From Sporobolomyces roseus (lineage: Eukaryota; Basidiomycota; Microbotryomycetes; Sporidiobolales; Sporidiobolaceae): a stretch of 64,000 bases of DNA. Both the position numbers and the translations under genes were made by a program. The stretch covers positions 992,001 to 1,056,000 of the forward strand of contig JADILM010000005.1 of assembly GCA_016617785.1 (NCBI GenBank), in the 5' to 3' direction. Below are positions 47,375-58,998 of this stretch, piece by piece; positions within the stretch are counted from its first letter, which is position 1; every line of letters starts with the position of its first letter. Below the pieces are notes generated by a model that was given only the letters and a program-made list of their open reading frames with translations, ran no database searches and had not been told where the DNA came from.

Positions 47375-47722
47375 GGAGTAATTGCAATTTTCCCTGCTTC
47401 TTTTTTGAGCGCCTTTCTTTCTAGTGTTCTCGTTGATCTGTAGCGAGTCGGGTGCCCTTGATCCCGTCTTCTTGCGAAGAGAATGAAGTTTTGGTCTCTC
47501 AGATGACGCTCGCTTGATTCAACTTCATCCTCCAACATCTCACCGCGACTCACGAGAGCACCACCAGACTACTTCAGCACATCTAGAACAGTCAACAAAC
47601 AAGCGACTGTACCAGCACGATCGCTGATTCGATTTCCCCTTCAAACTCGCCTCCTCTCAATCTCACCCTCATCTCTCATTCCCACCACAACCACAACCAC
47701 AAACACCAACTCAACCTAAAGG
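47375..47722 (+). other. Intergenic, pirin to SNF7
   Basis: 348 bp. Pirin 3' region, then a CA-rich leader (ACCACAACCACAACC repeats near 47690) directly before the SNF7 start. No gene seen. Confidence 0.5.
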
Positions 47723-48769
47723 ATGTCTAGTTGGATCTCATACCTGACTGGTCGAGGAGCGGCTACGAAAGATTCTACTCGAGAAGCGATTGTCAACCTT
47801 CGGGAACACTTGTTGATGTTGGATAAGAAAGAGGAATACTTGGGAAAGAAGATCGATGATGAATTGAGGAAAGCTAAAGCTAACGCTACTACAAACCCGA
47901 GAGGTAAGCACCTCTCCTCTCCCTTCAAAAGACCCTTTTCGGATGAGGGGAGGAGAGTAACTAGATTTTGACTGAATCTCGATTGCGTTGAGTCGGATAG
48001 TCGCGAAACAAGCACTGCGGCAGAAAAAGGTGTATGAACAGGAGTTGGAGAGTATCTCGGGTAGGAAAATGACATTAACTACTCAAGTTTGTCTCGTCCT
48101 CGCCTGTCTATCTCTCAGCCTGCCAGACTGATAGTCTTGTGCAAATGACGAACAGGTGAATGCGATCGAATCTGCCAATATGAACAAGGAGACTTTGGAA
48201 GCGATGAAGAAAGGTGCCGAAGTTCTCAAGGGAATTCATGGCAAACTGTATGTCTCCACTTCCTCTTTCAGTATTTCACTAGGTGTCAGTGGCTGAGCGA
48301 TCGTGTTGAGCACATAGCAACGTCGACAAAGTGGATGCTACGATGGACGAAGTACGAAACCAACTCGAACTCACAAACGAGATTTCTCAAGCGATTTCAG
48401 ATCCAGCTGGAATGGGAATCGACGTAAGCCTGCACTTCCTTTCATTACATCCTTCTCCACGGCTACTGATAAGCTGGTGTTACGTGATGCTCTCAGGTGG
48501 ACGATCAAGAGCTGGCAGATGAGTTGGCAGAACTCGAACAGGACGAACTCAACAAACGATTGGCAGGTGCCGAGAACGTACCAATGCACTCTCCTGCTGC
48601 TGCTGTTCCTGCGTGTAAGTCTTTGCACATCGTCCGAATCTCTTTCGCATAAAACTTGACTGATGCGGAGGTGTGATGCGTGCTTACAGCCAAGACTCCA
48701 GCTCAAAGGATAGAAGAAGACGAAGAAGAAGCAGAGTTACGGGAATTACAAGCTCAACTAGCTATGTAG
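47723..48769 (+). CDS. SNF7: ESCRT-III subunit SNF7 / VPS32
   Basis: Exons 47723-47903, 48001-48086, 48156-48247, 48318-48423, 48497-48614 and 48690-48769 (220 aa). The basic N-terminal helical core has AIVNLREHLLMLDKKEEYLGKKIDDELRKAK and AKQALRQKKVYEQELESISGR. It continues with [42 protein letters not shown]. The acidic C-terminal half includes a MIM2-like tail ending ELRELQAQLAM. This is the canonical Snf7/CHMP4 layout and length. It polymerises on endosomal membranes to drive multivesicular-body sorting, and in fungi also serves the Rim101/PacC pH pathway. The exon 5 donor GTAAGT is used so that VPASKTPAQR joins in frame. Confidence 0.95.
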
Positions 48770-49162
48770 ACCGAACGACTCTTTCCCTTCCCTTCCTCCC
48801 TACAACACGACTTTTTCGACTTTTTCCTCTTTCTGGTTTATATCCCTTGCCTCGGCCTTCGACCCTCTCCTCGACCCTTTCCTTTCTCCCCCTTGTCGTT
48901 ACTTACCCCTTACTGTCTCAGTCTCAACTCGATTCCAGCCCTTGAATACAGCTTTCTCCCCATTTATGCCTCCTCTCACTCGCAATACCTACCTCTCTTC
49001 TGCCCTGTTACTGGTGTAATGATCTACTTTCAATCACGATTCATCTGTGTCATGTCGACGAGAGGGTCAAAGTGGGTCCCATCCGCGGACTGCTTCGGAG
49101 TTTCCTTCTCTTTTCCCTTAGCGTCTCGCTCCTCTCGCTCTCTCTTCTTCCTTTCAGCACCA
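48770..49162 (+). other. Intergenic, SNF7 to four-TM gene
   Basis: Strongly CT-rich on the plus strand. Short ORFs here show no conserved features; probably promoter and 5' UTR of the next gene. Confidence 0.45.
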
Positions 49163-50337
49163 ATGTCGACACCTTCACCGCTACCTTCCGCCAAGCAGCC
49201 CAACTAGTACGTTCTCTATCCCGCTCAATCGATTTCTCGCTGACTCCCCTCGCACACTTCTTAGCTGGGCATCGATCTCCTCCTTGGTCACCTCCATCTA
49301 TTTCCTCCTCCTCTCAATCGTCTCATTCTGGACGTTCTCCTATCTGAACAAACAAGAGGAAGTGACGACAGCAGAAGGCAACTCTTCTGAAATCTGGAAC
49401 AATCCTCGATTCGTCTCAGTCTGTACGTTCTTTCTTCTCCCTCACCCCGTATTCGATTGTGATGTACTGATGAGAGCGAAGATGGCGTACCCATTAGCAC
49501 TCGCAAGTTTGTTCTTGACTTTATCGGCACTCTCTGCGACTCTCGCATTCTTGATCAAATATAAAGCAACCTCGTCTCCGAACGCACTCAAGTATACTTG
49601 GTACCTCAACGTTATTTGCGGGGTGTTCGTCGTGAGTTGGGCGGTCGCGGGAGGGATCATGAGTTTTGGAACGGCTAAAGATGGGATTGAAAAAGCTTGG
49701 TACGTCGTCTGATCAGTTCACTAGTCGAGCAGCAGGATATGCTTACCAGTGTCATCGTTCTTCACGATGTACAGCAAGACTATAGATACGCATTGTTTCG
49801 ATAATTATGAGAAGTTGGAATGGGCTTCGATCGGAGTGAGCAGTTCTTTCGCTGGTCTCTGCTGCGTTCTCGATGCAGCAGGCCAGCCTCTCTACGAGAA
49901 TGACCCCCAAACTTGACGAGAGTTGCTCTGCTCGCGTTACGTTGCTGACCTCGTCTTGAACGTCTGAACAGACCGAAATCGTCGGATTACTCTTCCTAAT
50001 CTGGATGCTCGCCTCAACCGGAATCTATCGCTCAGAGCTCTCGAAAGACTCTACACCTAGCGAGAACGACGATCAAGAGAAGCTACTATCCGCCTCTCCA
50101 TCAACAGAGAAGAGTCTCGGCAGATCTTCGTCGTCGAGGAGGAAGAAAAGTCGATCCTCGAGACGGGAGGAACATGAGTTGAATAAGCGGGAGAAGAGGG
50201 AGAGGAAGAGGAAGGAAAGGAGCGCGGAGAGAACGGTAGAGAGGAGTTTGTCGAGGAGTCGAAATAGGAGGTCGAGGTCGGAAAGAGGGAGGGGAAGGGA
50301 TAGCTCGAGCGACAGCAGTGGGAGCGACGGCAGTTGA
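49163..50337 (+). CDS. Four-transmembrane protein with Arg/Ser-rich tail (unrecognised)
   Basis: Exons 49163-49206, 49265-49422, 49477-49699, 49775-49835 and 49972-50337 (about 283 aa). The ATG at 49163 gives the only frame that joins exon 2 across 49207-49264. The 54-nt intron 49423-49476 is in frame and stop-free, so it may be retained. Four hydrophobic helices: SLVTSIYFLLLSIVSFWTF, YPLALASLFLTLSALSATLAF, NVICGVFVVSWAVAGGIMSF and EIVGLLFLIWMLASTGIY. This resembles a MARVEL-like four-helix membrane protein. The last ~95 residues are cytosolic-looking and dominated by Arg, Ser and Glu (SRSRNRRSRSERGRGRDSSS). I do not recognise the family. Confidence 0.65.
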
Positions 50338-51007
50338 GGACGGAGGAGTGGAAGGTCGAGGTCGAGGTCGAGATCAAGATCGAGAAGATCAGGGAGGAGT
50401 TGAGAGCGGTTGCGAGAGTGAACGACGAACGGAGAAACGGGTTGAAATTGTCGAAGCGTCTATTCTCTGCTTGCGAATCTTGACTCGACGGATAGAACTT
50501 CGCGAGCCTCGATATGGATGCCTTGTGAGGTAGTCAGAGCGGTCGAACAAGCCCGAAGCCAACGAAGAATGCGAGAGAAGCGAGAAAATGGAAGAAGCGA
50601 GAGAGCACGGGAAGCGATACTGACAGCCAGGCTGCTCGAAGAGGCGACTTTTCAGAGTTCTGAGCGCTTACGAAGCGTTTCAGAGAAGTTGAGGAGATGG
50701 GTGGGAGCGAAAAGGTCAATTCGATTTTCTCCCTCCTTCCAACCACTTCGAGTCTCCACAAGCACCTCCGACACCCTCAGAGCAAGTTCAGAGACCTCCA
50801 AGATATCTCTAGATAATCACAAAAACCGCCCACGCGTCTCCCTCGACTCCTCGAACCTCTTCAAGTCTAGTCATCCCCCTCTCTTACCAATCTTCTCCTG
50901 GTCGGGTCAGAAGGAGTGTTGGACAGTAGGAGTCCATTAGAGCACTTGCTAATCAATACTTGACTCTCGTTATCCACCTCATCGCCACAAAGTTCAACTC
51001 CCAAGAA
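50338..51007 (+). other. Intergenic, four-TM gene to MPE1
   Basis: 670 bp. A 140-codon open frame at 50518-50940 is Arg/Ser-rich without recognisable domains and was not called. A TTGCGAA word lies near 50474. Confidence 0.45.
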
Positions 51008-53915
51008 ATGTCTGGTTCATCCTTCGTTTTCTACCGCTTTAAATCTCAGCGAGAACCCTCTAGGATCGCTTTCGATGGAACGGCGATCTCGGTTTGGGAT
51101 TTGAAGAAGGAGATTATCGCAGAGAACAAGATGGGAAAAGGTGCAGATTTCGATTTTGCGATTTATAATGCTGATACTGAAGAAGGTGAGTGTCTCTTTT
51201 ACTACTTTCCCTTGTTCGTCTGATGTTGTGGGAGGGGGAGTAAGCAGTCAGAAGGGGGAAAGATGGGTAACAACACGGAATATTGTCGTTCTTTCGTTCT
51301 TTTCGGTTCCCATTCGTTCGAAATGATACCTTGTTGGCTTTCCTCTCGTCGTGAGATCCATGGACAGTGACGTTGAAGCTGTCTATTCTTCGACGTTGTC
51401 GCGAGGGTTACGATGGATATCTTTGGCTTAGACCAGCACGACTCTTCTGCTTTCGCTAGTATTCGGTTCCTGACTCTTTTCGTTCTCACTTCCTCAATAC
51501 AGAGTACACAAACGATTACGCACTCATTCCTCGATCAACTTCAGTTCTCGCTCGCCGCTTACCACCAACTAAACCTGGACGAGGAAACGCTCAACAATAC
51601 ATGGCTTCTTCATCGGGAGAACCTGGACCTGGTCTTCAAGCTGGTCGAGGAGCAGCACCTGATCCTCGAGGTGGAGTAGGAGGTGCTCAAAAGGGAGGAG
51701 CAGGTTACGATAAGGCGATGTTCAGTAAACGATTCGATGGTAGAGAGGACCCGAAACCTTCATCTTCTTCTCAGGTTCGTTTCACTTTTTCTTCCCTGTC
51801 CTCCCACTCCTTACCTTTTCGTCAATCGTTCGAAAAGTACCGTGTACCCGTTTTTCTTTTCGCAATTCGAATTTCGGTTTCTCATCGCGTTTCGTTGTTG
51901 TTTTTTGCTTCTTCCCTCTTTTCTCATCCTTTCCCACTTTCTCGGTCTCTCCTTCCGCGCTTCTATCGTATATACAGGATCCATCGTCGGTTCAGATTCC
52001 AGCTGCTGCTCCTACCGATGAAGCATCGGCAATGGCAGCAATGTTCGCAGCGACGAATTCGCAATGGCAACAAACTCAAGAACAGATGGCCAAGTGAGTC
52101 GTCGGTTCTCCTCATCCTATCTGTGCGTCAAGCTGATGAGCGGGATCGATGTCTTACAGCGCTACACCGATCTATCGAGCTCCATTGAACGGTCAATCTC
52201 GACCACAACATCGACCGAGCGAAGGTCAACGAGAGGGAGGAGGAGGAGGAGGCGGAGGAAACAACAACGGTCAACAACGGAAGAATCAAGATTACACTCA
52301 CAAACCTCCTCCACCTGGATACATCTGTTATCGTTGTGGTCAGAAAGGTGAGTCTCTCGCTCATTTCCGCCTCTCTCGACAATTTGACACTGATGTCTTC
52401 ACTCGTTTGCAAAGGTCACTGGATTCAAGATTGTCCTACGAACGGAGATGCCGCTTACGAGAATCGACCACGAATCAAACGAACAACTGGAATTCCCAAA
52501 TCTTTCCTTACTGAAGTTGCTGGACCCGGACCAAAGACTGGAGAAGAAGGAGAGGAAGAAGGAGCACCAGGAATGGTCATGGATCACAAGAGTGGTGTGA
52601 TGGTTACTGCAGACGGTGGTTTCGTTGTAGCTAGACCTGACAAGTTAGTGCTCTCCTCGCTATTTCGAAATAGGATATTCTCGTTCACGACTCGATGCTG
52701 ACTCAATTTTTCTCTCTGTCTAGCGCTTCATGGTTCGCTCATCGAGCTCGTACTGCGAATCTCTCAGCTTCCGACGTTCAAAACCTCGCACCGACCGACC
52801 CCGATCTCACCTGTCCCATCTGTTCAAAACTCTTACGAGAGGCGGTTCTCACTCCATGTTGCTCGACTTCTTTCTGTGACGAATGTGTATCGAACGCTTT
52901 ATTGGACAATGACATGCTTTGTCCGGAATGTGAGTCGAGGGTCAAGAATCTCGAGAAGCTGAAACCTGATGAAGGGAGGAGGGAGAGGGCGAAGAAGTAT
53001 GTTGAAGAGATGGTCGAGGCTAGTCGAGAAGCAGCGGAACAGGAGAAAGCGGAACGAGAACGAGATCAGGAGAGGAGGAAGAAGGAGGAAGAGAAGGAGA
53101 GGGAAAAGGCGGAAAAGGAAGCGATTGCGAACGGTGTCGACATCAAACCTGAAGTCGATCAAGCCGTCAAGCAAGAGTCGGCGGACGTCAAGGAGGAGCA
53201 ACCAGTCAAGACGGAACAGCAGGAACAAGAAGAGCTCTTCCCTGTGAAACCTCAAGAGGTCAGTCTGTCTTTCGCTTTCATCTCCTCTCTCGCTACGACT
53301 GACGGTCTTCGTCCGTCACAGATCTTGAACCCTCGCAAACCTCGACATGTCTCTCCTTCTCCCACTCCCACTCCCGCTTCTGCCGAGATGGCTTCGAACT
53401 TGTCTTCGAATGGAAACGCCGCTTCTCCTCCTCGCGCTACTTCCGCCGTTCCTCAACCTCAATCGATGCCGGTCGGTCTCAACGCAGCGCAACAAGCACA
53501 ATTCGTCCGACAACAACAACTCCGTCAACAGCAACAACAACAAATGCTCGCTATGCAAGGGATGCAAGGAGGAGGAGGAATGATGGGAATGCCGAACCCC
53601 CAAATGATTCAACAACAGATGTTTCAACTCTCGGCGATGTTGCAGAACCCTCAGTTACCTCCTCCGATGAGGATGAACTTGCAGGGACAGATGCAACAGT
53701 GTCAAATGATGATGATGCAGTATCAACAGAGGATGGCGATGAATATGCAACAGCAACAACAGCAGTTCAGAACTGGAGGAGGAGGTATGAGTCCTCAGAT
53801 GGTACATGGAAACGGAGGAGTGGTGAATGGAGCTGGAATGGGACAGAAGCGGCAGAGAGAAGATGGAACGAGCGAACAAGGAAGTCCAGTTGCGAAGAAG
53901 ACGGAACTCGCCTGA
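51008..53915 (+). CDS. MPE1: Cleavage/polyadenylation factor subunit MPE1 (RBBP6 family)
   Basis: Exons 51008-51185, 51503-51774, 51978-52093, 52160-52347, 52415-52643, 52724-53258 and 53322-53915 (703 aa). The ubiquitin-like DWNN domain (residues 1-80) has SFVFYRFKSQREPSRIAFDGTAISVWDLKKEI and YALIPRSTSVLARRLP. A CCHC zinc knuckle follows: CYRCGQKGHWIQDC with C245, C248, H253 and C258. A RING/U-box-like domain (about 358-398) has CPIC, CCSTSFCDEC and CPEC. A charged Glu/Lys coiled coil and a Gln/Met-rich C-terminus close the protein. DWNN-knuckle-RING is unique to MPE1/RBBP6, a core subunit of nuclear CPF for mRNA 3'-end cleavage and polyadenylation. Confidence 0.95.
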
Positions 53916-54572
53916 GATGTAGGAGGTGTGTAGTCGATTGTATACTCTATATTACTCTGTTGCAACGTACCCATTTCGCAATCTGCTTCGATTGGACTGA
54001 AGGAGAGAAGGCGAATGAAAGACTTGCGAGAGGAAACTTGCGAAATCAGCTTTTAGGATCTTCTGATCTCTCGTTCAGCAGTCGGTCACGCGCTCATTCT
54101 CGAGCTGCTGCCAACGCCTCATGAAGAACTAAAGGGAGTGAGAGTTACATCTTTCTTCTTTTGCACTTTTCTAAATCTACACGTTCCGTTTCTCCCCCTC
54201 AATCACTAGCTTCTCCTTTTCCCTGTTACTAACGAAATGATATGTAGGCTGTCACAATTATGCTGAAGCGGTGGTGTAAAATATCCGCAGCTGCAAACTC
54301 AAAAGATGCCAAAAAGTCGATTCTTGCAAACGGTCGAGCGTCGGGATATTTGAATCCCGTGGCCAAGAGATGCCGCCGATACCTTGGTGATAATTGAAAG
54401 GTGAAAGGTGAAGCGTCGTCAGTTTGCTGAAGAGAAAGAAAAGAAGAGAGAGGAGCAGCGGTTTTTTTGCGAGTCCCTCCCTCGCTTCCGCTGATTTTAT
54501 TCGACAACCCTGAGGAGTGGTCCACCTGTTTTTCGACAAACCTCCTCTTGCAGATACGACCCCATACTAATC
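53916..54572 (+). other. Intergenic, MPE1 to LSC2
   Basis: 657 bp. 3' region of MPE1 with TTGCGAAA words near 54030, then a region near 54300-54400 that looked faintly tRNA-like but was rejected. No gene seen. Confidence 0.45.
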
Positions 54573-56527
54573 ATGCTTTCCGCTCTGAGAACTACTGCTC
54601 GCTCTCGCTTCCCCAAGGTACGCTTCCTTTCACTCTCCTTTCCCCCTTTCGAGGAAACGCATCTCCCTTTCCCTCTCTCCATCCGGACCATCCCGACTCC
54701 CACCCCTAGACCTCGGAACACGCTAGACTAGTACTGAAACGGCTGTATTGAATGTATAGCCTTCCGCTGTCGGAGCAAGTCAGCGAAGGAACCTTTCCAT
54801 CCATGAATACTTGTCGATGAACCTCCTCAATGAAGTCAGTCCTCTTGCTCTTCTCTCTGTGTTCCCTCTTCGTGTATGTGTATGACAAGCTGATAGTGTT
54901 TCAATGCGAGCAGTACGGCGTTCCTACACCGAAATCGAAAGCTGCTTTCTCTGCTTCAGAGGCTCGCGAAGTTGCTCAGAACTTTGGTGAGTTCTGCTCT
55001 CGCATTCTCTTAGAACCCACTTTACTCACTCAGAACTCAAACAGGTGCCGACAAGCTCGTCATCAAGGCTCAAGTTCTTGCTGGAGGTCGGGGAAAGGGT
55101 CACTTTGATGGAGAGAACGGTTTGAAGGGTGGTGTACAAATGGTCGACTCGTACGTTCGATTGATCTTTCATAAGACTGTGAGCTCATGTAGGTGCAATG
55201 TGCGTCCAGACCTGAACAAGCCGAGAAGTTCGCTGGACAAATGATCGGTCGAAACCTTATCACTAAGCAAACCGGAGCTGGAGGAAGGGTCTGTAACGCT
55301 GTAAGACGTCACGGATCTTGTTCAGAACCGGTCGAATCGGAGCTGAACGATTCCGAACAACCTACAGATTATGCTCGCCGAGCGAAGAAACCCTACTCAC
55401 GAATACTATGTCGCTATTCTCAACGACCGAGGACTCGGTGGTCCTGCTCTCGTAGCTTCTCGTCAAGGAGGTATGAAGTGAGTCGATGATTCGGTCAATC
55501 TGATTCTCGTGACAGAGTTGACTCCCTCCTTTCCTCACAGTATCGAGGACGTCGCCCGTGATGACCCTTCCGCCATCATTACCACTCCCATCAACTTCCA
55601 CGAAGGTCTCTCAAAGGAGAAGGCACTCGAAATCGCCAAGAAGCTCGAATTCCAACCTGAAAGTCAAGAAAAGGCTGCCGACATCTTCATCAAACTGTAC
55701 AAACTCTTCAAGGAGAAGGATGCGACACAAATCGAGATCAACCCTCTCGCAGAAGTCGAAGGTGGTGATGTTCTGTGTATGGATGCTAAACTTGGATTCG
55801 ATGACAACGCTGATTTCCGACAAAAGGTAAAATAGTCTACTCATCCCTCTTCTCTCTCAATATCGGGCTCCTCAACTAATGCTCTTCGTATCGGTAGGAC
55901 ATCTTTGAACTCCGTGATTTGACTCAAGAAGCTCCTTCAGAAGTCGAGGCTGCGAAATTCGGACTCAACTTTATCAAGCTCGATGGTTCAGTAGGATGCC
56001 TCGTCAACGGTGCTGGTCTCGCTATGGCTACTATGGATGTCCTCAACAACCAAGGTGGATCCCCTGCCAACTTCCTCGACGTCGGAGGAGGAGCTACCGC
56101 TCAAGCAGTCAAGAAGGCTTTCGAACTTCTCCTTGCTGATGCCGGTGTCAAATCAATCTTTGTCAACATCTTCGGTGGAATGTGCGTTCTCTCTTCTTTC
56201 TCTCGCTGGAATCGACTATTTGATAACAATTCAAGCTGACTTTCTCTCTCGCAACTCGAAAATAGCATGCGATGCGATGTCATCGCTGAGGGTATCATCT
56301 TGGCTGCTAAGGAGTTGGAGATGAAGATTGAGATCATTGTTCGTCTTCAAGGTACCAAGGAGAAGGAGGCGAAGGACTTGATCAGGGAATCAGGAATGAA
56401 GATTTCGGCTTACGACAACCTTGATGAGGGTACGCTCACTCCTCTTTGTCAGCTCCCATGTGATGCAAGCTAACTGGTCCGAGAGGAATGTACAGCTGCC
56501 GCTGCCGCTGTCAAGGCCGCTCAGTAA
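54573..56527 (+). CDS. LSC2: Succinyl-CoA ligase beta subunit, mitochondrial
   Basis: Ten exons: 54573-54617, 54760-54834, 54914-54986, 55045-55150, 55210-55300, 55368-55477, 55541-55826, 55898-56181, 56266-56429 and 56496-56527 (421 aa). A mitochondrial presequence ([15 protein letters not shown]) precedes [21 protein letters not shown], the start of the ATP-grasp domain. Other family blocks are [69 protein letters not shown], and [18 protein letters not shown]. The enzyme interconverts succinyl-CoA and succinate with nucleotide phosphorylation in the TCA cycle, paired with an alpha subunit encoded elsewhere. The length matches the family (about 400-430 aa). Confidence 0.95.
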
Positions 56528-57048
56528 ATTGGTTGTTCGAAAGAAGAGGTTGTGAATGTGAAAAGTTTGCTGCAGTAGGAGAATCTACTCGTGTTTCAGG
56601 TTTCGTATACAGTCTTCGTCTCTATATTTCATCTACGTTAGGGTTTCGACAAAGAGGGTGAACGTATACAGGGAGTTTGTGCAAAGGCATCGTTTTTTCG
56701 AAAAAGCCGATACTTGGGGTGGTTTTCTTCTCTCTCTGAACGTCTCGTTCTTCTCGAGTGCCTCGCTTCCTTCTCATTCTGGAACATCTTTCGTCGTCGT
56801 CGTCGCTTCGGAGTTTCCGCGGTCTCGTTGTAAAGGGGTTCGTCTCTTTCCTTTCGTCGATTTCCTTTCCTTTCCTCTCTCTTCCCTAGATTCAACATTG
56901 AGGAAAGCTCTAGCGGGTCCCGGTATCGGATTCTACGTGCATTCGTAAGTCCCCTCTGATCTTCTTGACTCTTCTCGCTCAGCTGATCTTGCTCTCCTCC
57001 CCAGGTCCCTCTCCACTCACTTCCCCTCTCGACTCTTCAACTCTCCCC
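56528..57048 (+). other. Intergenic, LSC2 to F-box gene B'
   Basis: From about 56775 rightward it is part of the duplicated block and holds a probable 5' UTR intron (donor GTAAGTCCCC near 56949, acceptor CCCAG near 57004). No gene otherwise. Confidence 0.55.
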
Positions 57049-58939
57049 ATGGTACCCTACCTCCCTCCTGAAATCGTTCGCATCATTCTCGGCCACCTCT
57101 CCACTCTTAGCGATCTCGCTAGATCCTGTTCTACTTCAAAAACCTTCCTCACCATCGCTCAACCTCTCCTCTACAAAGATATCAGATTCGACATCTCAGA
57201 GAATGCGGTTTTCGACTCAAGCGGCATCCTCACGACTCATATCCTCATCGAGCAGGCGTCTCGTGTACTGCTCACGACGTTAAGGCGGACCCCTCACCTT
57301 CGTCAATTAGTACAACACGTCGAAATCCTCGGAGTCGTGGGAGCTTTGGTCGGTCTCGACGAGTACAAGACTCACAAAGTAGACCTCGAGGAACTCGTCA
57401 AGGAAATCGTTGGATCGTTCCCCTCGACGAGGCTCGTCACTTTGGACAACGTTTCCCTGCTCGCCGACGTGGATGAAGCTGTTCATTCGTTACAGAGTCA
57501 AAGAAATGACGACGAGAAACACCGAGCACCTGTACCGGCGTTCTCTTTAGTTGTACCTGGATTATTGGGCGTCCGAAAGAGGTATCGAGGCGCCTATGAA
57601 CGATTTCAATGGATCCCATTCTCGACGGTTGGACAGCAAATTGACGTAGAGGCGCGATTAGGTCACTCTCTACGCACGCTTCGGCAACTCGAGATTCCTC
57701 TCGACAACCCGACTTCCCTCTCGCTCTTCCATCATCTCGAACGACTCTCCCTTCGACTTTCCGTTCGAACTCCCTCGAGCACCGTTCAAAGTATTTCTGC
57801 CACCATCGACAACCTCTCTTCGCTCCAAATCCTGATACTCCACGGTACAGCGCGAGAGGAGGATCTCGAACTCCTTCTTCAATCTGGACTTCTCGCCCGT
57901 TCGCTTCCTCCAACCCTCACTCAACTATGCCTCGCCTTCAAGCTTACATCTGATGACCTCCTCCCTTTCCTTCGAGATCTTCCCACGACTAGCACTCTCA
58001 AGAGGTTCAATTGTTTGAGTGAGACGAAGGAAATGGAGGGAGTCGTTGAGGAGTATAGCAAGCGAGGAATCAGGTTGACCTTCGATGAGAAGTGGGACAT
58101 CTAGTGGTGAGCTTCGCACTATTACTACTGGCAACGGCGACGAGATCTGACTTGAGCTGACTTCTAGAATTCGGAGGAAACGTCGACTTCAGAATCTGCA
58201 GCTCGGCATGAAGGAATAGGCTAAGCTAGAGGGGAGCGCCCGGAAACAAGGGGGCCAAGTTCGTAGATAGTGAACTCGAGGGGTCGGAATGGTTGAAAGA
58301 GGGGATTGTTTGCGAGGTTGCGAATTGTTTTGTCTCAATTCGAATTGTACTTTGTCTATTGAAGCCTTCTACTCTCGGTCTTCCTGCTCGTCTTCGAGAG
58401 TCAACCTCATCCTCCTATCTGCTCATCCGCTTGTTGCGGGCTGAATGGAGAGAGCAGATTCAAGCTTGCGAAGCAATTCGAAACACGAGAATCGATTATT
58501 TTCGAGACCAAGCGCAACGATTCAATCGCAGCTGCACCCGGTGTCAAAGAGAGGCAATCCGCTTACCTCGAGCCACCTCAATATATCGCTCGAGAGGAAA
58601 CAAGTGGACGCTGCTTCCAGTTTCTCGCTTGTCCTCCTTCCCTTCACTCTCATCCTCTCATAACACTCCAATCGACCTGCAGGTAGCTTCAAGTCAATCG
58701 AATACAGAACCTCGAGTGCCACAGACCATCTCCGGATCCTCCCTCGCTCTTCCTTCCCACCTCGAGATCATCATCTTTCGAGCCTTCCGTCTCGATCTCA
58801 CGACTCTCCATAATCATCAAGATCAGCTCGAGACACACTGAGCTCTCTGTAGCTATCGCATGTACGTCGCTTATCCCGATTGCTCGAGATTTGGAGGGTT
58901 TTCGAACTGATTCTTCTCCCTCGCTTCCTCCAGATCTTC
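56775..58939 (+). repeat. Inverted segmental duplication, copy 2 (empty of the hAT element)
   Basis: Matches 30655-33570 in reverse orientation across promoter, F-box gene and 3' flank. It contains one CTTGCGAA at 58465-58472 where copy 1 has the transposon plus two copies. Ends were placed by eye: the right end coincides with a CTTCCTCCAG acceptor-like site, and the left is near the GTCGTCGTC run. Confidence 0.85.
57049..58104 (+). CDS. F-box/LRR-like protein (copy B', duplicate of copy B)
   Basis: Single coding exon from MVPYLPPEIVRII, 351 aa. The frame is open further upstream without ATG support, and copy B starts at the equivalent Met. The F-box (VRIILGHLSTLSDLARSCSTSKTFLTIAQPLLYKDI) is identical in sequence to that of copy B. 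Differences elsewhere are few, for example PLLRQ to PHLRQ and an altered C-terminus (FDEKWDI). Both copies keep intact frames, so they are likely both functional or very recently separated. Expected role is SCF adaptor with Leu-rich substrate region; target unknown. Confidence 0.82.
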   Translation: MVPYLPPEIVRIILGHLSTLSDLARSCSTSKTFLTIAQPLLYKDIRFDISENAVFDSSGILTTHILIEQASRVLLTTLRRTPHLRQLVQHVEILGVVGALVGLDEYKTHKVDLEELVKEIVGSFPSTRLVTLDNVSLLADVDEAVHSLQSQRNDDEKHRAPVPAFSLVVPGLLGVRKRYRGAYERFQWIPFSTVGQQIDVEARLGHSLRTLRQLEIPLDNPTSLSLFHHLERLSLRLSVRTPSSTVQSISATIDNLSSLQILILHGTAREEDLELLLQSGLLARSLPPTLTQLCLAFKLTSDDLLPFLRDLPTTSTLKRFNCLSETKEMEGVVEEYSKRGIRLTFDEKWDI

Positions 58940-58998
58940 TCTCGATTCTTTCCTCCATCACCCGCTTCCCTAATCCACTTTCTTATCCGCCCCTCAAT
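58105..58998 (+). other. Intergenic between F-box copies B' and C, with hAT empty site
   Basis: Duplicated block up to about 58939. The unoccupied target CTTGCGAA lies at 58465-58472. A 182-codon open frame at 58293-58841 overlaps sequence that is non-coding in copy 1 and is rejected as a gene. Confidence 0.6.

Noticed and set aside
50518..50940. 140-codon plus-strand ORF before MPE1
   Set aside because: Arg/Ser-rich, no domain, no splice partner; probably MPE1 leader or 3' region of the preceding gene.
54290..54400. Faint tRNA-like segment (GATATTTGAATCCC stem near 54345)
   Set aside because: No acceptor stem, D-arm or anticodon arm could be folded on either strand.
56965..57048. N-terminal extension of F-box copy B' (28 residues)
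   Set aside because: No ATG at its start; the segment crosses a probable 5' UTR intron acceptor, and copy B begins at the equivalent internal Met.
58293..58841. 182-codon plus-strand ORF between F-box genes
   Set aside because: The equivalent sequence in the other copy of the duplication is interrupted by the transposon and shows no shared reading frame; composition is not protein-like.
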